Source: Holophagales bacterium (GTDB taxonomy: Bacteria; Acidobacteriota; Thermoanaerobaculia; Multivoradales; Multivoraceae). Taken from it: DNA of 64,000 nt. The notes beneath the pieces were generated by a model. The model saw nothing but the letters and a program-made list of their open reading frames with translations, ran no database searches and was not told the origin of the DNA. The position numbers were made by a program, and so were the translations under genes. The stretch is taken from contig VXSP01000045.1 in NCBI GenBank assembly GCA_009837885.1, positions 234,174-298,173 of the forward strand, read 5' to 3'. This document shows, piece after piece, positions 1 through 8,863 of the stretch; position 1 is the stretch's first letter, and the number at the start of each line of letters is the position of its first letter.

Positions 1-574
1 CTACTTCTTTGAGCCGGACAACCCGGAGATGCTGCTCAAGGTGGTCGACGGCTGCTGGCTGAACGGCCACTGGTGGGTCTTCGGCTCCGCCGCCACCGAC
101 TTGGCGTACGAGGTCGCCATCGAGGATCTTGCGCAAGGGGGCGGGATAGTCGAGTATCGGCATAACGGCGGCGGCGTGATCGTCGGCGACAACGGGTACT
201 CGACCGCTGCTGGTGTGATCGACGACACCTCGGCGTTCCCCTGCGGGCGGTCGCCGGTGCACGCCGGTGCGGACCGCCAGTCTGCCGGCGGGCCGGCTGC
301 CCACGCCGTGGCCGAGTACGGCCAAGACCCTTTTTCCGGGATCGTCGCGGCACGGGATTCCGCCGATGTACGCGACTACGGCTGCCCGGGCGAGTCCTGC
401 CTGAACAACTGGCGGTTCAGGGTAGGTGCGACCTTCCTTGATCGGGAGGCGTGCGACGGTTGCATTTCGGGCACTGGGCGTGTCCCGACCCACGGCCTGG
501 GTGATTCGGGAGCGCTGACCTACTTCTTCGAGCCGGACAACCCTGAAATGCTGCTCAAGGTGGTCGACGGCTGC
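1..574 (+). repeat. In-frame direct DNA repeat, period 519 bp
   Basis: The stretch at 1-55 recurs at 520-574 with only a handful of differences, and similarity continues through the GGCCACTGGTGGGT segment. The period of 519 bp is 173 codons, so the repeat is an in-frame domain duplication. The near identity at DNA level suggests it is recent or kept alike by gene conversion. Confidence 0.8.
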
Positions 575-802
575 GCGGTCAACGGCCACTGGTGGGTGTT
601 CGGGTCGGCCGCCACGGACATCGGGTACACCGTCTACATCGACGACTATGCGACCGCCAGACAGAATGCCAGGGGGCACATGGTCTTTGATCGCCAGAAC
701 ATCTACGACCACCACGGCGGCGGCTGGATCACCGGCAGCAACGGCTACTCGACGCGGGCGGGTGTGATCAGCGACACGACCGCGTTCCCGTGCGACGGGT
801 GA
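2..802 (+). CDS. Secreted-type protein with duplicated C-terminal domain (5' partial)
   Basis: Function unknown. The frame is open from the window edge, so the gene begins upstream; 266 residues are visible. They hold two copies of a domain of roughly 120 residues. The first is cut by the edge (about residues 1-80) and the second is complete (about 130-266). Shared landmarks are YFFEPDNPEMLLKVVDGC, then NGHWWVFGSAATD, then NGYST-AGVI-DT-AFPC. The conserved cysteines suggest an extracytoplasmic, disulfide-bonded beta domain. A related domain ends the metalloprotease at 2200-5121 (landmarks NSRFQVKVGWW, LIKVLDGC, AAATTDLGY). Such domains typically form the C-termini of large secreted acidobacterial proteins. 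The role in adhesion or surface retention is inference only. Confidence 0.8.
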   Translation, partial: YFFEPDNPEMLLKVVDGCWLNGHWWVFGSAATDLAYEVAIEDLAQGGGIVEYRHNGGGVIVGDNGYSTAAGVIDDTSAFPCGRSPVHAGADRQSAGGPAAHAVAEYGQDPFSGIVAARDSADVRDYGCPGESCLNNWRFRVGATFLDREACDGCISGTGRVPTHGLGDSGALTYFFEPDNPEMLLKVVDGCAVNGHWWVFGSAATDIGYTVYIDDYATARQNARGHMVFDRQNIYDHHGGGWITGSNGYSTRAGVISDTTAFPCDG

Positions 803-863
803 GGGCTGCGCGGCAGCCTCGAGTGTTGCGCCGGTCGTTGGCTCGCACCGGGAATGAAGACCG

Positions 864-2180
864 ATGAAGCGACTTGCCGTCGTCGCCACCCTGTTTCTCG
901 GCTGTGTCCCGGAGGCAGATTCTGACTGGCCACAATGGCGTGGGCCGGAAGGGCTTGGTGTCTCAACCGCAACCGATCTTCCAGTGGAGTGGTCGGATGC
1001 AGAGACGAACACTCGCTGGACTGTCGCACTTCAGGGACTGGGAAACTCGTCTCCGATTGTCGCTCTCGACACCGTCTACCTTACGGAGGCGCGACGAGAG
1101 AATCCTGGCGAGGAGCCCAGACGATTCTCCAGATGGCTGCTGGCCATTGACGGCGAGAACGGCGACCTGAGGTGGGAGAAACGCATCTCAACCGCGGATG
1201 CGGAACCAAAGCACCGGGAGAACACGTTCTCCAGTCCGACTCCGGCTGCCGACAGACATGGTGTGTACGTCTACTTCGGCGCTCACCTTGCGCGTGTACT
1301 CCACACTGGAGAGGTCGACTGGCTGGTGGAGGTGGACCCGGACTACGCCGCCACTTCGCGCTACGGCGCGGCGAGTTCACCCGTGCTCGCTGCGGATGTA
1401 GTCGTTGTCATGCAAGACCGCGAGTGGGGCTACCGGCGGCGACCTTCTCACACAGGGTGGATCGCCGGTTTCGACCGCGATGGCGGCGCGCTTCGGTGGA
1501 AGCACGAGTGGGCCGGCGAAGAGGGTCCGTGCTGCACCTATACGACACCCCTGGTCCTGAGAAGCGAATCCGGAGAGCGGTTGATCGTCGCCTACTCCTG
1601 GATCATGCACGAGTACGATCCGCGGACAGGCGAGATTCTCTGGTCATACGAGTACACGGATGGCGGTTGGGCGATCAACCAGTTGGCGTCCAGTCCCGTC
1701 TTCGAGAAAGATCTCCTGGTCGTTTCGGGTGGGGCCCACGGTGTCAAGTCCACCCAGGCATTCAGCTTCGCGGCGTCGGATTCGGGCAGCATCCCGACGT
1801 TGCTATGGGGCAATGAGCAGGCGGTTCCCGAAACCAGTTCCCCAGTGCTCATGGACGGTGTTCTCTACACCGTCACAGACAACAGGACGATGAGTGCCTA
1901 CGATGGGCACACGGGCCATCTTTACTGGAGGCAGAGGCTCCCTCCGAACGGCAAGTACCAGGCCTCGCTCCTGGGTGGGGCCGGTCGGATCTATGCGGCC
2001 GCGACCGACGGGGTCGCGGTCGTCGAGGCCGGCAGGGAGTTCAAGCTGCTGGCGAACAACGTCTCGGATGGCGGGCTCACCAATGCATCGCTCGCCGTCG
2101 GGGCTGACTGCTTGCTGCTGCGAACGCTAACCGCGCTTCGCTGCATAGGACGTTCAGGGTCGACGGTCGAGTCAGGGTAG
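864..2180 (+). CDS. PQQ-binding-like beta-propeller lipoprotein
   Basis: 438 residues. The N-terminus is a short lipoprotein signal ending LFLGC (C14), so the product should be lipid-anchored outside the cytoplasm. It is followed by the WPQWRGPEGLGVS signature common at the start of PQQ-like propellers in planctomycete and acidobacterial proteins. Repeating blade motifs follow, such as LLAIDGENGDLRWEKR, IAGFDRDGGALRWKHEW, YDPRTGEILWSYE and YDGHTGHLYWRQR. This repeat pattern is shared by BamB and quinoprotein dehydrogenases. No dehydrogenase catalytic loop is recognisable, so a scaffold or binding role is as likely as an enzyme. It sits 61 bp after the preceding gene and 19 bp before the metalloprotease. 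Confidence 0.85.
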   Translation: MKRLAVVATLFLGCVPEADSDWPQWRGPEGLGVSTATDLPVEWSDAETNTRWTVALQGLGNSSPIVALDTVYLTEARRENPGEEPRRFSRWLLAIDGENGDLRWEKRISTADAEPKHRENTFSSPTPAADRHGVYVYFGAHLARVLHTGEVDWLVEVDPDYAATSRYGAASSPVLAADVVVVMQDREWGYRRRPSHTGWIAGFDRDGGALRWKHEWAGEEGPCCTYTTPLVLRSESGERLIVAYSWIMHEYDPRTGEILWSYEYTDGGWAINQLASSPVFEKDLLVVSGGAHGVKSTQAFSFAASDSGSIPTLLWGNEQAVPETSSPVLMDGVLYTVTDNRTMSAYDGHTGHLYWRQRLPPNGKYQASLLGGAGRIYAAATDGVAVVEAGREFKLLANNVSDGGLTNASLAVGADCLLLRTLTALRCIGRSGSTVESG

Positions 2181-2199
2181 CCGGGTCCGGCTGAACCTG

Positions 2200-5121
2200 A
2201 TGTCTACTGTTGATTCCATTCGCTTTGCTGCTTGCCGGGCATCAGTGCGTTGCTCCGTTGTGCTCCTGGCGGCGGTGTTGCTGGCGCCCTCTTCGGCGGC
2301 TCAGGCACAGCAGCTCCTGACTCTGGTGCGGGGCGTCGGAGAAGCGGCATCGGTGGGCGACCCTGGTCCTTCGATCGGGCCGGTTCCGACAGCCGTGCAG
2401 GTGGACCTGACCTTGCTGCGCGGTGCGCCGTTACGGCTGGAGGTGCCGACGCCCGACGGCAGCGTCCTTGTGGCGGAACGAAGTGTGTTCGAGGACCGTG
2501 GCGGCGGCGACCTGATGTGGTCAGGCGGCCAGCCGGAGGCGGGGTACGACACGGTGGTGCTGACGGTGGAGGGCGGCCGTCTGGTGGGCCGCTTCGGGGC
2601 GGCGGGCGGCGGCGTGTACCAGATCCACGCGGAGCGGGACGGCCGCGGCGGCATGGCGCCGATCGTTGGGCCGGACGGCTCCGAGCCGTGGTGCGCGGTG
2701 GAGACAGATGCGGACGGTGGCCACGACGTTCATGCCCATGGCCTGGCAGACGTCTATGCAGCGGATCCACCCGAGCCCGTGAGCAACCCGCAGAACCACG
2801 AGAGGCTGGACATCCTGGTGCTGTACACGGCGACAGCCGCCGAGAATTGGGCTGACCGCGGTGGCGCCCTGGCTGCGATTCGCCACGCCGGCGACTACCT
2901 GAAGATGGTGTTTCGGAACAACGACCTCCCGGTCGAGCCGCACATCGTGCACGTCGCGCAGGCGTCGGCCGCTTTGGATCGGGTGGGAAGAGACCTGGGT
3001 CGGCACGAGTGGCAACCCTTCGGGGAAAGCGAGTTGCTGAGCCTCCACATGGGGGATCGGGACGGGGTCTTGCCGCGTCTGCGACTCGAGCACCGGGCCG
3101 ACATGGTCTACCTCTTCCATGGAGAGAGCCGTCATCTGCACGGCGGCGTCTGCGGCAGGTACAGGCTCTTGGAGAAGAACGATGAAGCACGCTGGGTCGT
3201 TCCGAGCGGCTGGTCATCCAATGACCCGACGTGCGGCGACTACGCCGCGGTCTTCGTTCACGAACTCGGCCATGGTCTGGGGGCCCACCACGAACCCGCG
3301 AATCTCGTGGGTTTATTGGGTTTGGGAAGGGACCCTCGGGCCAGGCTCTTCGCACCGTACGCTCTTGGCCATGTGAACTACGACGTCATGCCGGGCCTCG
3401 GCACGGCGATGAGCTATCAGGGTCAAATCGAGCCGTTCTACTCCACCACCCGAATCAAACCCTACGGTGGTGCGGCCATCGGTGTCGCGGACCAGCAGGA
3501 CAACGCCCGGACCCTGCGCGAGACCGTTCCCATGATTGCCCAAGTCAGCGACTACTTGAGGTCGATCGAGGGCCTTCCTGCGCAGCCGAGCAACCTCCGA
3601 GGTCGGCTTGAGGGCGCGTTCGCGAGCCTCTCCTGGCAGGACAACGCGCCGGATGCAGACGGATACTACGTGGATCACTACGTCTCTTGGGGAGAGGACT
3701 CTCTGCACGACACTGTTCGGGTCGAAGGCCGGACCGAGGCGGTTCTCCCTCTGAAGATCACCGTGCCGGGAGCGCGACACCAATTCGCCGTACTCGCGGG
3801 GAAGAAGGGCGACGTCTACTCTCTCGCCAGCAATCGCATTGCCCTCATCTTCCCGGGCGACCCGATCGAAGCGCCGTCGGACGTCTCGGTGGCAGTCGAT
3901 CCTCAGCTTGGGGCCGTCGAAGTCCGTTGGGCCGACAACTCCGACAATGAAACCGGATTCGACGTGCAACTCCTGCGGACCGGGGACCCGATCCGGCGGC
4001 AACGGTTGCCAGCAGGCAGTACGAAGACGAGCTTCTACGCCTCGAATGTGTTGCCCCGGCAGCGCGCCGAGTACGAAGTGCGAGTCTTCGCTTTTAGCTC
4101 GTCGGGCCAATCCGGGAGCAGCGGAACAGTGGCTTTCCGGTGGGATCACCCGCTCGCGGTCGGGCCGGTTGCCGATCTCTCGGCGACGGCCATTGAGCCG
4201 ACCAAAGTGCGCGTCACGTGGACGGTCGATCCGGAGGTTGGGTGGTATCGTGTCGACGCCGAACTTCCAGGTTGGCAGGCTTCCCGCAACTGGTTCCCGC
4301 CACTCGACGGTGCTGTCGACACTGGGTGGATTGACTTTGAGGGTCTGGCGCGTGGCGGCCGCTACACGTTTGAAGTGACCCCGAGTCGGCCCCGCGGTTT
4401 GCCATCCAGGGTCTACCTTGCTTTGGGGGAGCGCGACGCGGGTCCAAGGGCGCCGTCGGACCCTTCCCTGACCGACGACGGAGAACTACGCCTGAGCTGG
4501 ACGGACAACTCCACCGACGAAACGGGCTTCGAGATCCAGGTTGGTGTCGTAGAGCCTGGGTCTGGCGGGTTTGGACACCGACAGAGTTGGTGGCGAGCGG
4601 CAACCGCCCCTCTGGACACGGAATCGGCCTTCGTCAGTACGCCGGTGAATCTCGGTGACGAGCTCCGTGTCCGGGTGTTTGCCTACAACGAGCGAGGGTT
4701 TTCCTTCGGCAGTCCTCGCGTGCCCGAGCGGCCGGCGGGGCCCGCCGGTTCCTGCCGGGCCGACGCGGAAACGCTTTGCCTCCAGAACTCGCGCTTCCAG
4801 GTGAAGGTTGGCTGGTGGAACGCCGATGGCGAGTCAGGGGTCGGCTGGGTCGTCGAGGACCGCACCGACGACTCGGGCATGTTCCGGTTTTTCGGCCCCC
4901 TGAACTGGGAGATCCTGATCAAGGTGCTGGATGGCTGCCGGTCCAACAGGCGGATGTGGGTGCTGGCCGCTGCCACGACGGACCTGGGGTACCGGATCGT
5001 GGTCACCGACACGGTGACCGGTGAATCGCGGTCGTACGAGAACGAGCCGGGCCAGCGGGCGCCGGCGATCGTTGACACTGACGCCTTCTCAAGGTCCTGT
5101 GGCGGCGGGGAAGCGCCTTGA
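2200..5121 (+). CDS. Secreted metzincin-type metalloprotease with fibronectin III repeats
   Basis: 973 residues. A signal peptide (about 1-37, ending SSAAQAQ) is followed by a catalytic domain with the zinc motif HELGHGLGAHH (H354, E355, H358, H364). A Met-turn lies at GTAMSY (M404), so this is a metzincin of the reprolysin-like kind. Downstream come about four fibronectin type III-like modules, at roughly 455-545, 555-645, 650-740 and 745-845. Two of them carry the typical W-x-DNS-x-ET-GF-x-V/I-Q strand. The last 120 residues (about 850-973) form the same Cys-containing domain that is duplicated in the gene at 2-802. The likely role is an extracellular protease held at or near the surface. 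Substrate is unknown. The ATG at 2200 gives a complete signal peptide. Confidence 0.9.
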   Translation: MSTVDSIRFAACRASVRCSVVLLAAVLLAPSSAAQAQQLLTLVRGVGEAASVGDPGPSIGPVPTAVQVDLTLLRGAPLRLEVPTPDGSVLVAERSVFEDRGGGDLMWSGGQPEAGYDTVVLTVEGGRLVGRFGAAGGGVYQIHAERDGRGGMAPIVGPDGSEPWCAVETDADGGHDVHAHGLADVYAADPPEPVSNPQNHERLDILVLYTATAAENWADRGGALAAIRHAGDYLKMVFRNNDLPVEPHIVHVAQASAALDRVGRDLGRHEWQPFGESELLSLHMGDRDGVLPRLRLEHRADMVYLFHGESRHLHGGVCGRYRLLEKNDEARWVVPSGWSSNDPTCGDYAAVFVHELGHGLGAHHEPANLVGLLGLGRDPRARLFAPYALGHVNYDVMPGLGTAMSYQGQIEPFYSTTRIKPYGGAAIGVADQQDNARTLRETVPMIAQVSDYLRSIEGLPAQPSNLRGRLEGAFASLSWQDNAPDADGYYVDHYVSWGEDSLHDTVRVEGRTEAVLPLKITVPGARHQFAVLAGKKGDVYSLASNRIALIFPGDPIEAPSDVSVAVDPQLGAVEVRWADNSDNETGFDVQLLRTGDPIRRQRLPAGSTKTSFYASNVLPRQRAEYEVRVFAFSSSGQSGSSGTVAFRWDHPLAVGPVADLSATAIEPTKVRVTWTVDPEVGWYRVDAELPGWQASRNWFPPLDGAVDTGWIDFEGLARGGRYTFEVTPSRPRGLPSRVYLALGERDAGPRAPSDPSLTDDGELRLSWTDNSTDETGFEIQVGVVEPGSGGFGHRQSWWRAATAPLDTESAFVSTPVNLGDELRVRVFAYNERGFSFGSPRVPERPAGPAGSCRADAETLCLQNSRFQVKVGWWNADGESGVGWVVEDRTDDSGMFRFFGPLNWEILIKVLDGCRSNRRMWVLAAATTDLGYRIVVTDTVTGESRSYENEPGQRAPAIVDTDAFSRSCGGGEAP

Positions 5122-5148
5122 AGGTGTGGCGCCCGTGAGATCAGCTCA

Positions 5149-6702
5149 CTACGGCCGATAGCTGGGCCCCGTCGCCGGCCCGAGCAGCTCGGCCGCCACC
5201 ACCCGCCGCGCGTCGCGCACAAAGTCCACCAGCAGCGGCCGCGTGTCGCGCGGATCGATGATCTCCTCGACGCCGAAGGCATGGGCGTTGCGGAAGGGCG
5301 ATGAGATGGCGAACAGCCGCGCTTCGATCTCGGCGCGCTTCGCCTCCGGGTCGTCGGCTGCCTCGATCTCGCGCTTGTAGGCGATCGCGGTGCCGCCCTG
5401 GATGTGCATCGAGCCGCCGTGCGCCGAGGGCCAGGCGTAGCGGCGGTAGAAGCCCTGGCCCCGCCAGTGGAGGCCGCCGGCGACTCCGTAGAGCTGGCGC
5501 ACGACGAAGCAGATGTACGGCGTCCGGCTCGAGTTGAGCGCCGTCACGACGCGGGCGCCCGCCCTCACGATGCCCAGGCGCTCCTGCGCGGGCCCGACGG
5601 AGAACCCGGGCTCGTCGGCGAAGTAGACGAGTGGCAGGTGGAAGGTCTCGCAGAGTTCCAGCAGCCGGAGCATCTTCTCGCCGGCCGCGATGTCCATCGA
5701 GCCGCCGTTGAAGCGCGGATCGTTGCTCATGACCCCGCAGGGGATGCCGTCGACGCGGGCGAGGCCGGTGACGCGGGCCTGGCCGTAGAGCGGCCCGATC
5801 TCGAAGAAACTGCCTTCGTCGACGACGGCCTCGATGATCGCGTGCGGATCGTAGGTCCGGCGGCGGTCCTGCGGCACGACGGACAGCAGCGACTCGGCGC
5901 GCCGGCTCGGATCGTCGTCCGGCGTCTGCTCCGGCGGCGCCTCCCAGACGCTCGATGGCAGGTACGAGAGGAACCGGCGCACCTGGGCGATCGCGTCGGC
6001 CTCGTTCTCGGCGAGGTTCATGACGACGCCGTTCCTGATCTGGGTGCGTTCGTCGCCCAGTTCTTCCTTGGTGATCCGCTGGCCGGTCGCCTGCTCGACC
6101 ACCTTCGGTCCGCCGACGAACACCTGGCTCGTGCCCTTGACCATGACGCTGAAGTGGCAAAGGCACGCCTGCACGGCCGGCAGGCCGGCGACCGAGCCCA
6201 GGACGGCCGACACCACCGGAACGGCCTGCAGGAGATGGCTCGAGACGTCGGTTCCCGCGCCGCCGGGCAGGTAGGTCCTGCCGATCTGCTCGAACGTCTT
6301 GACGCTGCCGCCGGTCGCATCGAGAAGGCGGACGAACGGGAGCCGGCTGCGCAGCGCGAACTGCTCGGCGAAGCGGCTCTTGTTGCCGATGTTCGCGTCT
6401 GACGCCCCGCCCCGGATCGTGAAGTCGCCGCCCGAGAAGGCGACCTTGCGGCCGTCGACGCGCACCGTACCGACGACCATGTTGGACGGTTTGAGCGCCG
6501 CCACCGAACCGTCTTCCCAGGTCGCCGTACCGGCCAGCGCGCCGATCTCGTGGAAGGTCCCCGGATCCGCCAGTAGATCGACGCGCTCGCGCACCGTCAG
6601 CTTGCCGCGGCCGTGCTGGAACGCGACGCTGTCGGCGCCGCCCATCTGCTCGGCCATGCGGCGTTGCCGTTCGATCTCGTTGACGTCGTCGTTCCAGGTC
6701 AT
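5149..6702 (-). CDS. Acyl-CoA carboxylase, carboxyltransferase (beta) subunit
   Basis: 517 residues, normal length for the family. It transfers carboxyl from carboxybiotin to a short- or branched-chain acyl-CoA (propionyl-CoA or methylcrotonyl-CoA type). Family hallmarks include the N-terminal GRGKLTVRERVDLLADPGTFHEIG segment, the oxyanion/glycine-rich RLLDATGGS region and GGPKVV. The C-terminal half has VGVVRAGA-like and GGLHWRGQGFYRRYAWPSAHGGS segments. Other members in catabolic pathways are encoded next to a biotin carboxylase subunit. None lies in this window, so the partner must be elsewhere. The acyl substrate cannot be fixed from sequence. Convergent with the metalloprotease gene, 27 bp apart. 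Confidence 0.9.
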   Translation of the reverse strand: MTWNDDVNEIERQRRMAEQMGGADSVAFQHGRGKLTVRERVDLLADPGTFHEIGALAGTATWEDGSVAALKPSNMVVGTVRVDGRKVAFSGGDFTIRGGASDANIGNKSRFAEQFALRSRLPFVRLLDATGGSVKTFEQIGRTYLPGGAGTDVSSHLLQAVPVVSAVLGSVAGLPAVQACLCHFSVMVKGTSQVFVGGPKVVEQATGQRITKEELGDERTQIRNGVVMNLAENEADAIAQVRRFLSYLPSSVWEAPPEQTPDDDPSRRAESLLSVVPQDRRRTYDPHAIIEAVVDEGSFFEIGPLYGQARVTGLARVDGIPCGVMSNDPRFNGGSMDIAAGEKMLRLLELCETFHLPLVYFADEPGFSVGPAQERLGIVRAGARVVTALNSSRTPYICFVVRQLYGVAGGLHWRGQGFYRRYAWPSAHGGSMHIQGGTAIAYKREIEAADDPEAKRAEIEARLFAISSPFRNAHAFGVEEIIDPRDTRPLLVDFVRDARRVVAAELLGPATGPSYRP

Positions 6703-6772
6703 TCGCTGCTCCGTGCGGATTGGCGGGATTCTCTCATTCCGGGGTGTGCGTCGGTATGTCTAGCTCATGGTG

Positions 6773-6834
6773 TTGATTTTTCAGCACTCGTCGACTATGG
6801 TGTCTTCAGGACGTCGAGAGGGAGTCTTCAAGAC
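6773..6834 (+). promoter_or_regulatory. Promoter and twin palindromic operators of the blaI-like operon
   Basis: A -35-like TTGATT (6773-6778) is separated by 17 bp from a -10-like TATGGT (6796-6801). Directly after it lie GTCTTCAGGAC (6802-6812) and GTCTTCAAGAC (6824-6834). The second is a perfect 11-bp palindrome and the first has one mismatch. Their centres are 22 bp apart, about two helical turns. Position and symmetry suit autoregulation by the dimeric BlaI-family repressor encoded just downstream. That binding assignment is inference. Confidence 0.6.
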
Positions 6835-6844
6835 GGTGCGTCGG

Positions 6845-7243
6845 ATGGGCGAGGTGATCGTGAACGAGCTGCCCCAACTCAGCAGACGAGAGCGTGAGGT
6901 GATGGACATCGTCCATGAATCCGGAGCCGCCACGGCGGCGCAGATCCGCGAACGCATGGCCGAACCGCCCACCTACTCGGCTGTGCGTTCGGTGCTTCGC
7001 ATCCTCGTCAACAAGGGCCACTTGGCGAGTGAGCAGGATGGCGCCCGCAATTTGTACTCGCCCACGGTCCCGGCTTCGAGGGCGCGGCGTTCGGCCATGC
7101 GGCACGTCCTCAGGACGTTCTTCGGCGGCTCGGTGGAGGGCGCGGTCGCCACCCTTCTGGAGCTCGATGAGACGAAACTCACCCCGGAAGAGCGAGCTCG
7201 CATTCAGGCGCTCATCGACGAGGCGTCAAGGGAGGGCCGGTGA
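6845..7243 (+). CDS. BlaI/MecI/CopY-family transcriptional repressor
   Basis: 132 residues from the ATG at 6845; a GTG at 6836 is the alternative. The open frame extends further upstream, but that part would overlap the promoter and operator region. The product has the family winged helix (LSRREREVMDIVHESGAATAAQIRERM, then YSAVRSVLRILVNKGHL). A C-terminal dimerisation and cleavage region follows. In BlaI/MecI systems the repressor is inactivated by its partner M56 metalloprotease. Here that partner overlaps by 4 bp (GTGA) and is followed by a TlpA/TIGR03435 gene, an arrangement common in Acidobacteriota. No beta-lactamase is nearby, so the regulated function is probably envelope or thiol stress, not antibiotic resistance. 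This last point is inference. Confidence 0.88.
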   Translation: MGEVIVNELPQLSRREREVMDIVHESGAATAAQIRERMAEPPTYSAVRSVLRILVNKGHLASEQDGARNLYSPTVPASRARRSAMRHVLRTFFGGSVEGAVATLLELDETKLTPEERARIQALIDEASREGR

Positions 7244-8829
7244 CCGATCTCGTACTCACTCCTGAAGCTTCGAATCTGCTCGAACTGGCGGGCCGCGCGA
7301 CCCTCGTCTTCTGCATCGCACTGGTCTTCGCGTGGCTCCTCCGAAAGGGGGCCGCGGCGGCCCGTCATCACCTGTGGACCCTGACATTCCTGCTTCTGCT
7401 CGCGCTGCCGGTTCTGACCTTGCTTGGGCCGTCCTGGGACTTGCCGCTGCTTCCATCTCCTGACCGGGTGGCAAGCGTTCCCGTCGCGGAAGCAGCGTTC
7501 GACGCAGGTCCCTTCGATCCGGGGCCGGTCGACTCAGGAACCTTCGATCTTGGCGGTCCGGTTGGGGGCTCCGGGTTGCCGGCCCATGCTGCCCTCGTTG
7601 TCGCTCATACCGCTCCCGGGATCTCTCGCCTGCCGTTTCTGATCTGGGCCATCGGCTGCGTGGCGGCTCTCGGCTCCCTCGGGGTTGGGATCCTGAGGTT
7701 TCGGAAGCTCGTTCGCTCCGCGCGACCGGTGGACGATCCAGGCTGGCATCGTCAGTTGGGGACAGTTCAGAGCGAGCTGGGTCTCCGCGCCGACGTGCGG
7801 CTCCGTTTGGGCGGGGAAGTCGTGACGCCGATGACCGGCGGCCTCTGGAGCCCGGTCATTCTGCTGCCGGCTTCAGCGTCTGGCTGGTCGGCCGCTCGGC
7901 GCACTGTCGTCCTCACGCACGAACTGGTCCACGTACGCAGACGCGACGCGCTGCGCCAGCTCCTGGGTCGTGTCGTGCTGGCGCTCTACTGGTTCCACCC
8001 GTTGAGCTGGGTGGCGTCGCGTCTGGCGGCGGCGAGCCGCGAGCAGGCTTGCGACGAAGACGTTCTGGCGGTTGGCCAGCGTCCCTCCGAGTACGCCAGG
8101 CATCTCGTTTCCCTGGCGGCGAACATGGGACGCAGAGAGACGGCTCTGTCACTGCCGATCGTTCATCCGTCGCAGTTCGAGAAGAGGATCATGGCCATTG
8201 TCAGCCGCAATCGACCGCGCCGTCGCGGACTGATCACAGTGCCCATCTTGACGGCGCTTGGTGTGGCAGGCGTCACCGCATCTGTTGCGAATCCTGTCCC
8301 TGTCGCGACCGCTCCAGCGACGACTTCCCAGCCGGCCGCCGACGAGTTCGTTCGCAAGGACTGCTCGTTCGTTTCGGCCGAGGATTGGGTTGCCAAACGA
8401 AGTCTCGATGATGCGGTTCTTTGCATCGGCGTCAACGGCGAGGCCGTGATGAGCGACGACGGCCTGGAGGTGCTGGCGATCGCTGCCGGCGGTTCCGTCG
8501 AGCTGGAATCTTCGGGGCGGCATCAACATCGCCTGGTGATTACCCAAGGGCGCGGCGGACTTGAGCACGATTGGCGAATCGACGGGCGCAGACACGCCTT
8601 CGACGAGGAGGCACGGCAGTGGCGCGACCTGATGCTGGTCTTGCTCCGCGACATGTCTCCGGGACTCTGGGAGTTACTCAGAGCCCAGATGCCGCGCCCT
8701 CCGAGACCACCGAAGGCCCCGTTTCCGCCAAGGGCTCCTTCCTCGGAGCATGACCAGGAAGCAGGGACAAGCGACCGTTCTACTGATGAAGACATCGAAG
8801 CGCTACGCCGTCTGATCAACCACCGCTAG
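7240..8829 (+). CDS. M56 (BlaR1/MecR1-like) membrane metalloprotease antirepressor
   Basis: 529 residues, starting at a GTG that overlaps the repressor stop codon and so is probably translationally coupled. The N-terminal half has membrane segments (about 15-35, 45-65 and 125-145). The cytoplasmic zinc protease motif HELVH is at H227-H231, followed by RRRD and a second membrane segment. A downstream EQACDEDVL supplies the usual third ligand region. A further hydrophobic segment (about 325-345) is followed by an extracytoplasmic tail of about 180 residues. The tail is not a penicillin-binding domain and ends in a proline-rich PRPPRPPKAPFPP stretch. The sensor input is therefore unlike classical BlaR1. 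Cleaving the BlaI-like partner is the expected role. Confidence 0.88.
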   Translation: MTDLVLTPEASNLLELAGRATLVFCIALVFAWLLRKGAAAARHHLWTLTFLLLLALPVLTLLGPSWDLPLLPSPDRVASVPVAEAAFDAGPFDPGPVDSGTFDLGGPVGGSGLPAHAALVVAHTAPGISRLPFLIWAIGCVAALGSLGVGILRFRKLVRSARPVDDPGWHRQLGTVQSELGLRADVRLRLGGEVVTPMTGGLWSPVILLPASASGWSAARRTVVLTHELVHVRRRDALRQLLGRVVLALYWFHPLSWVASRLAAASREQACDEDVLAVGQRPSEYARHLVSLAANMGRRETALSLPIVHPSQFEKRIMAIVSRNRPRRRGLITVPILTALGVAGVTASVANPVPVATAPATTSQPAADEFVRKDCSFVSAEDWVAKRSLDDAVLCIGVNGEAVMSDDGLEVLAIAAGGSVELESSGRHQHRLVITQGRGGLEHDWRIDGRRHAFDEEARQWRDLMLVLLRDMSPGLWELLRAQMPRPPRPPKAPFPPRAPSSEHDQEAGTSDRSTDEDIEALRRLINHR

Positions 8830-8863
8830 AGCCCGGAGACAGCACGACCGGAAAGGAACCGCG

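Noticed and set aside
5135-5149. GTGAG-ATCAG-CTCAC hairpin between convergent genes as a terminator
   Set aside because: The 5-bp stem without a T tract is too weak to call a terminator in GC-rich DNA.
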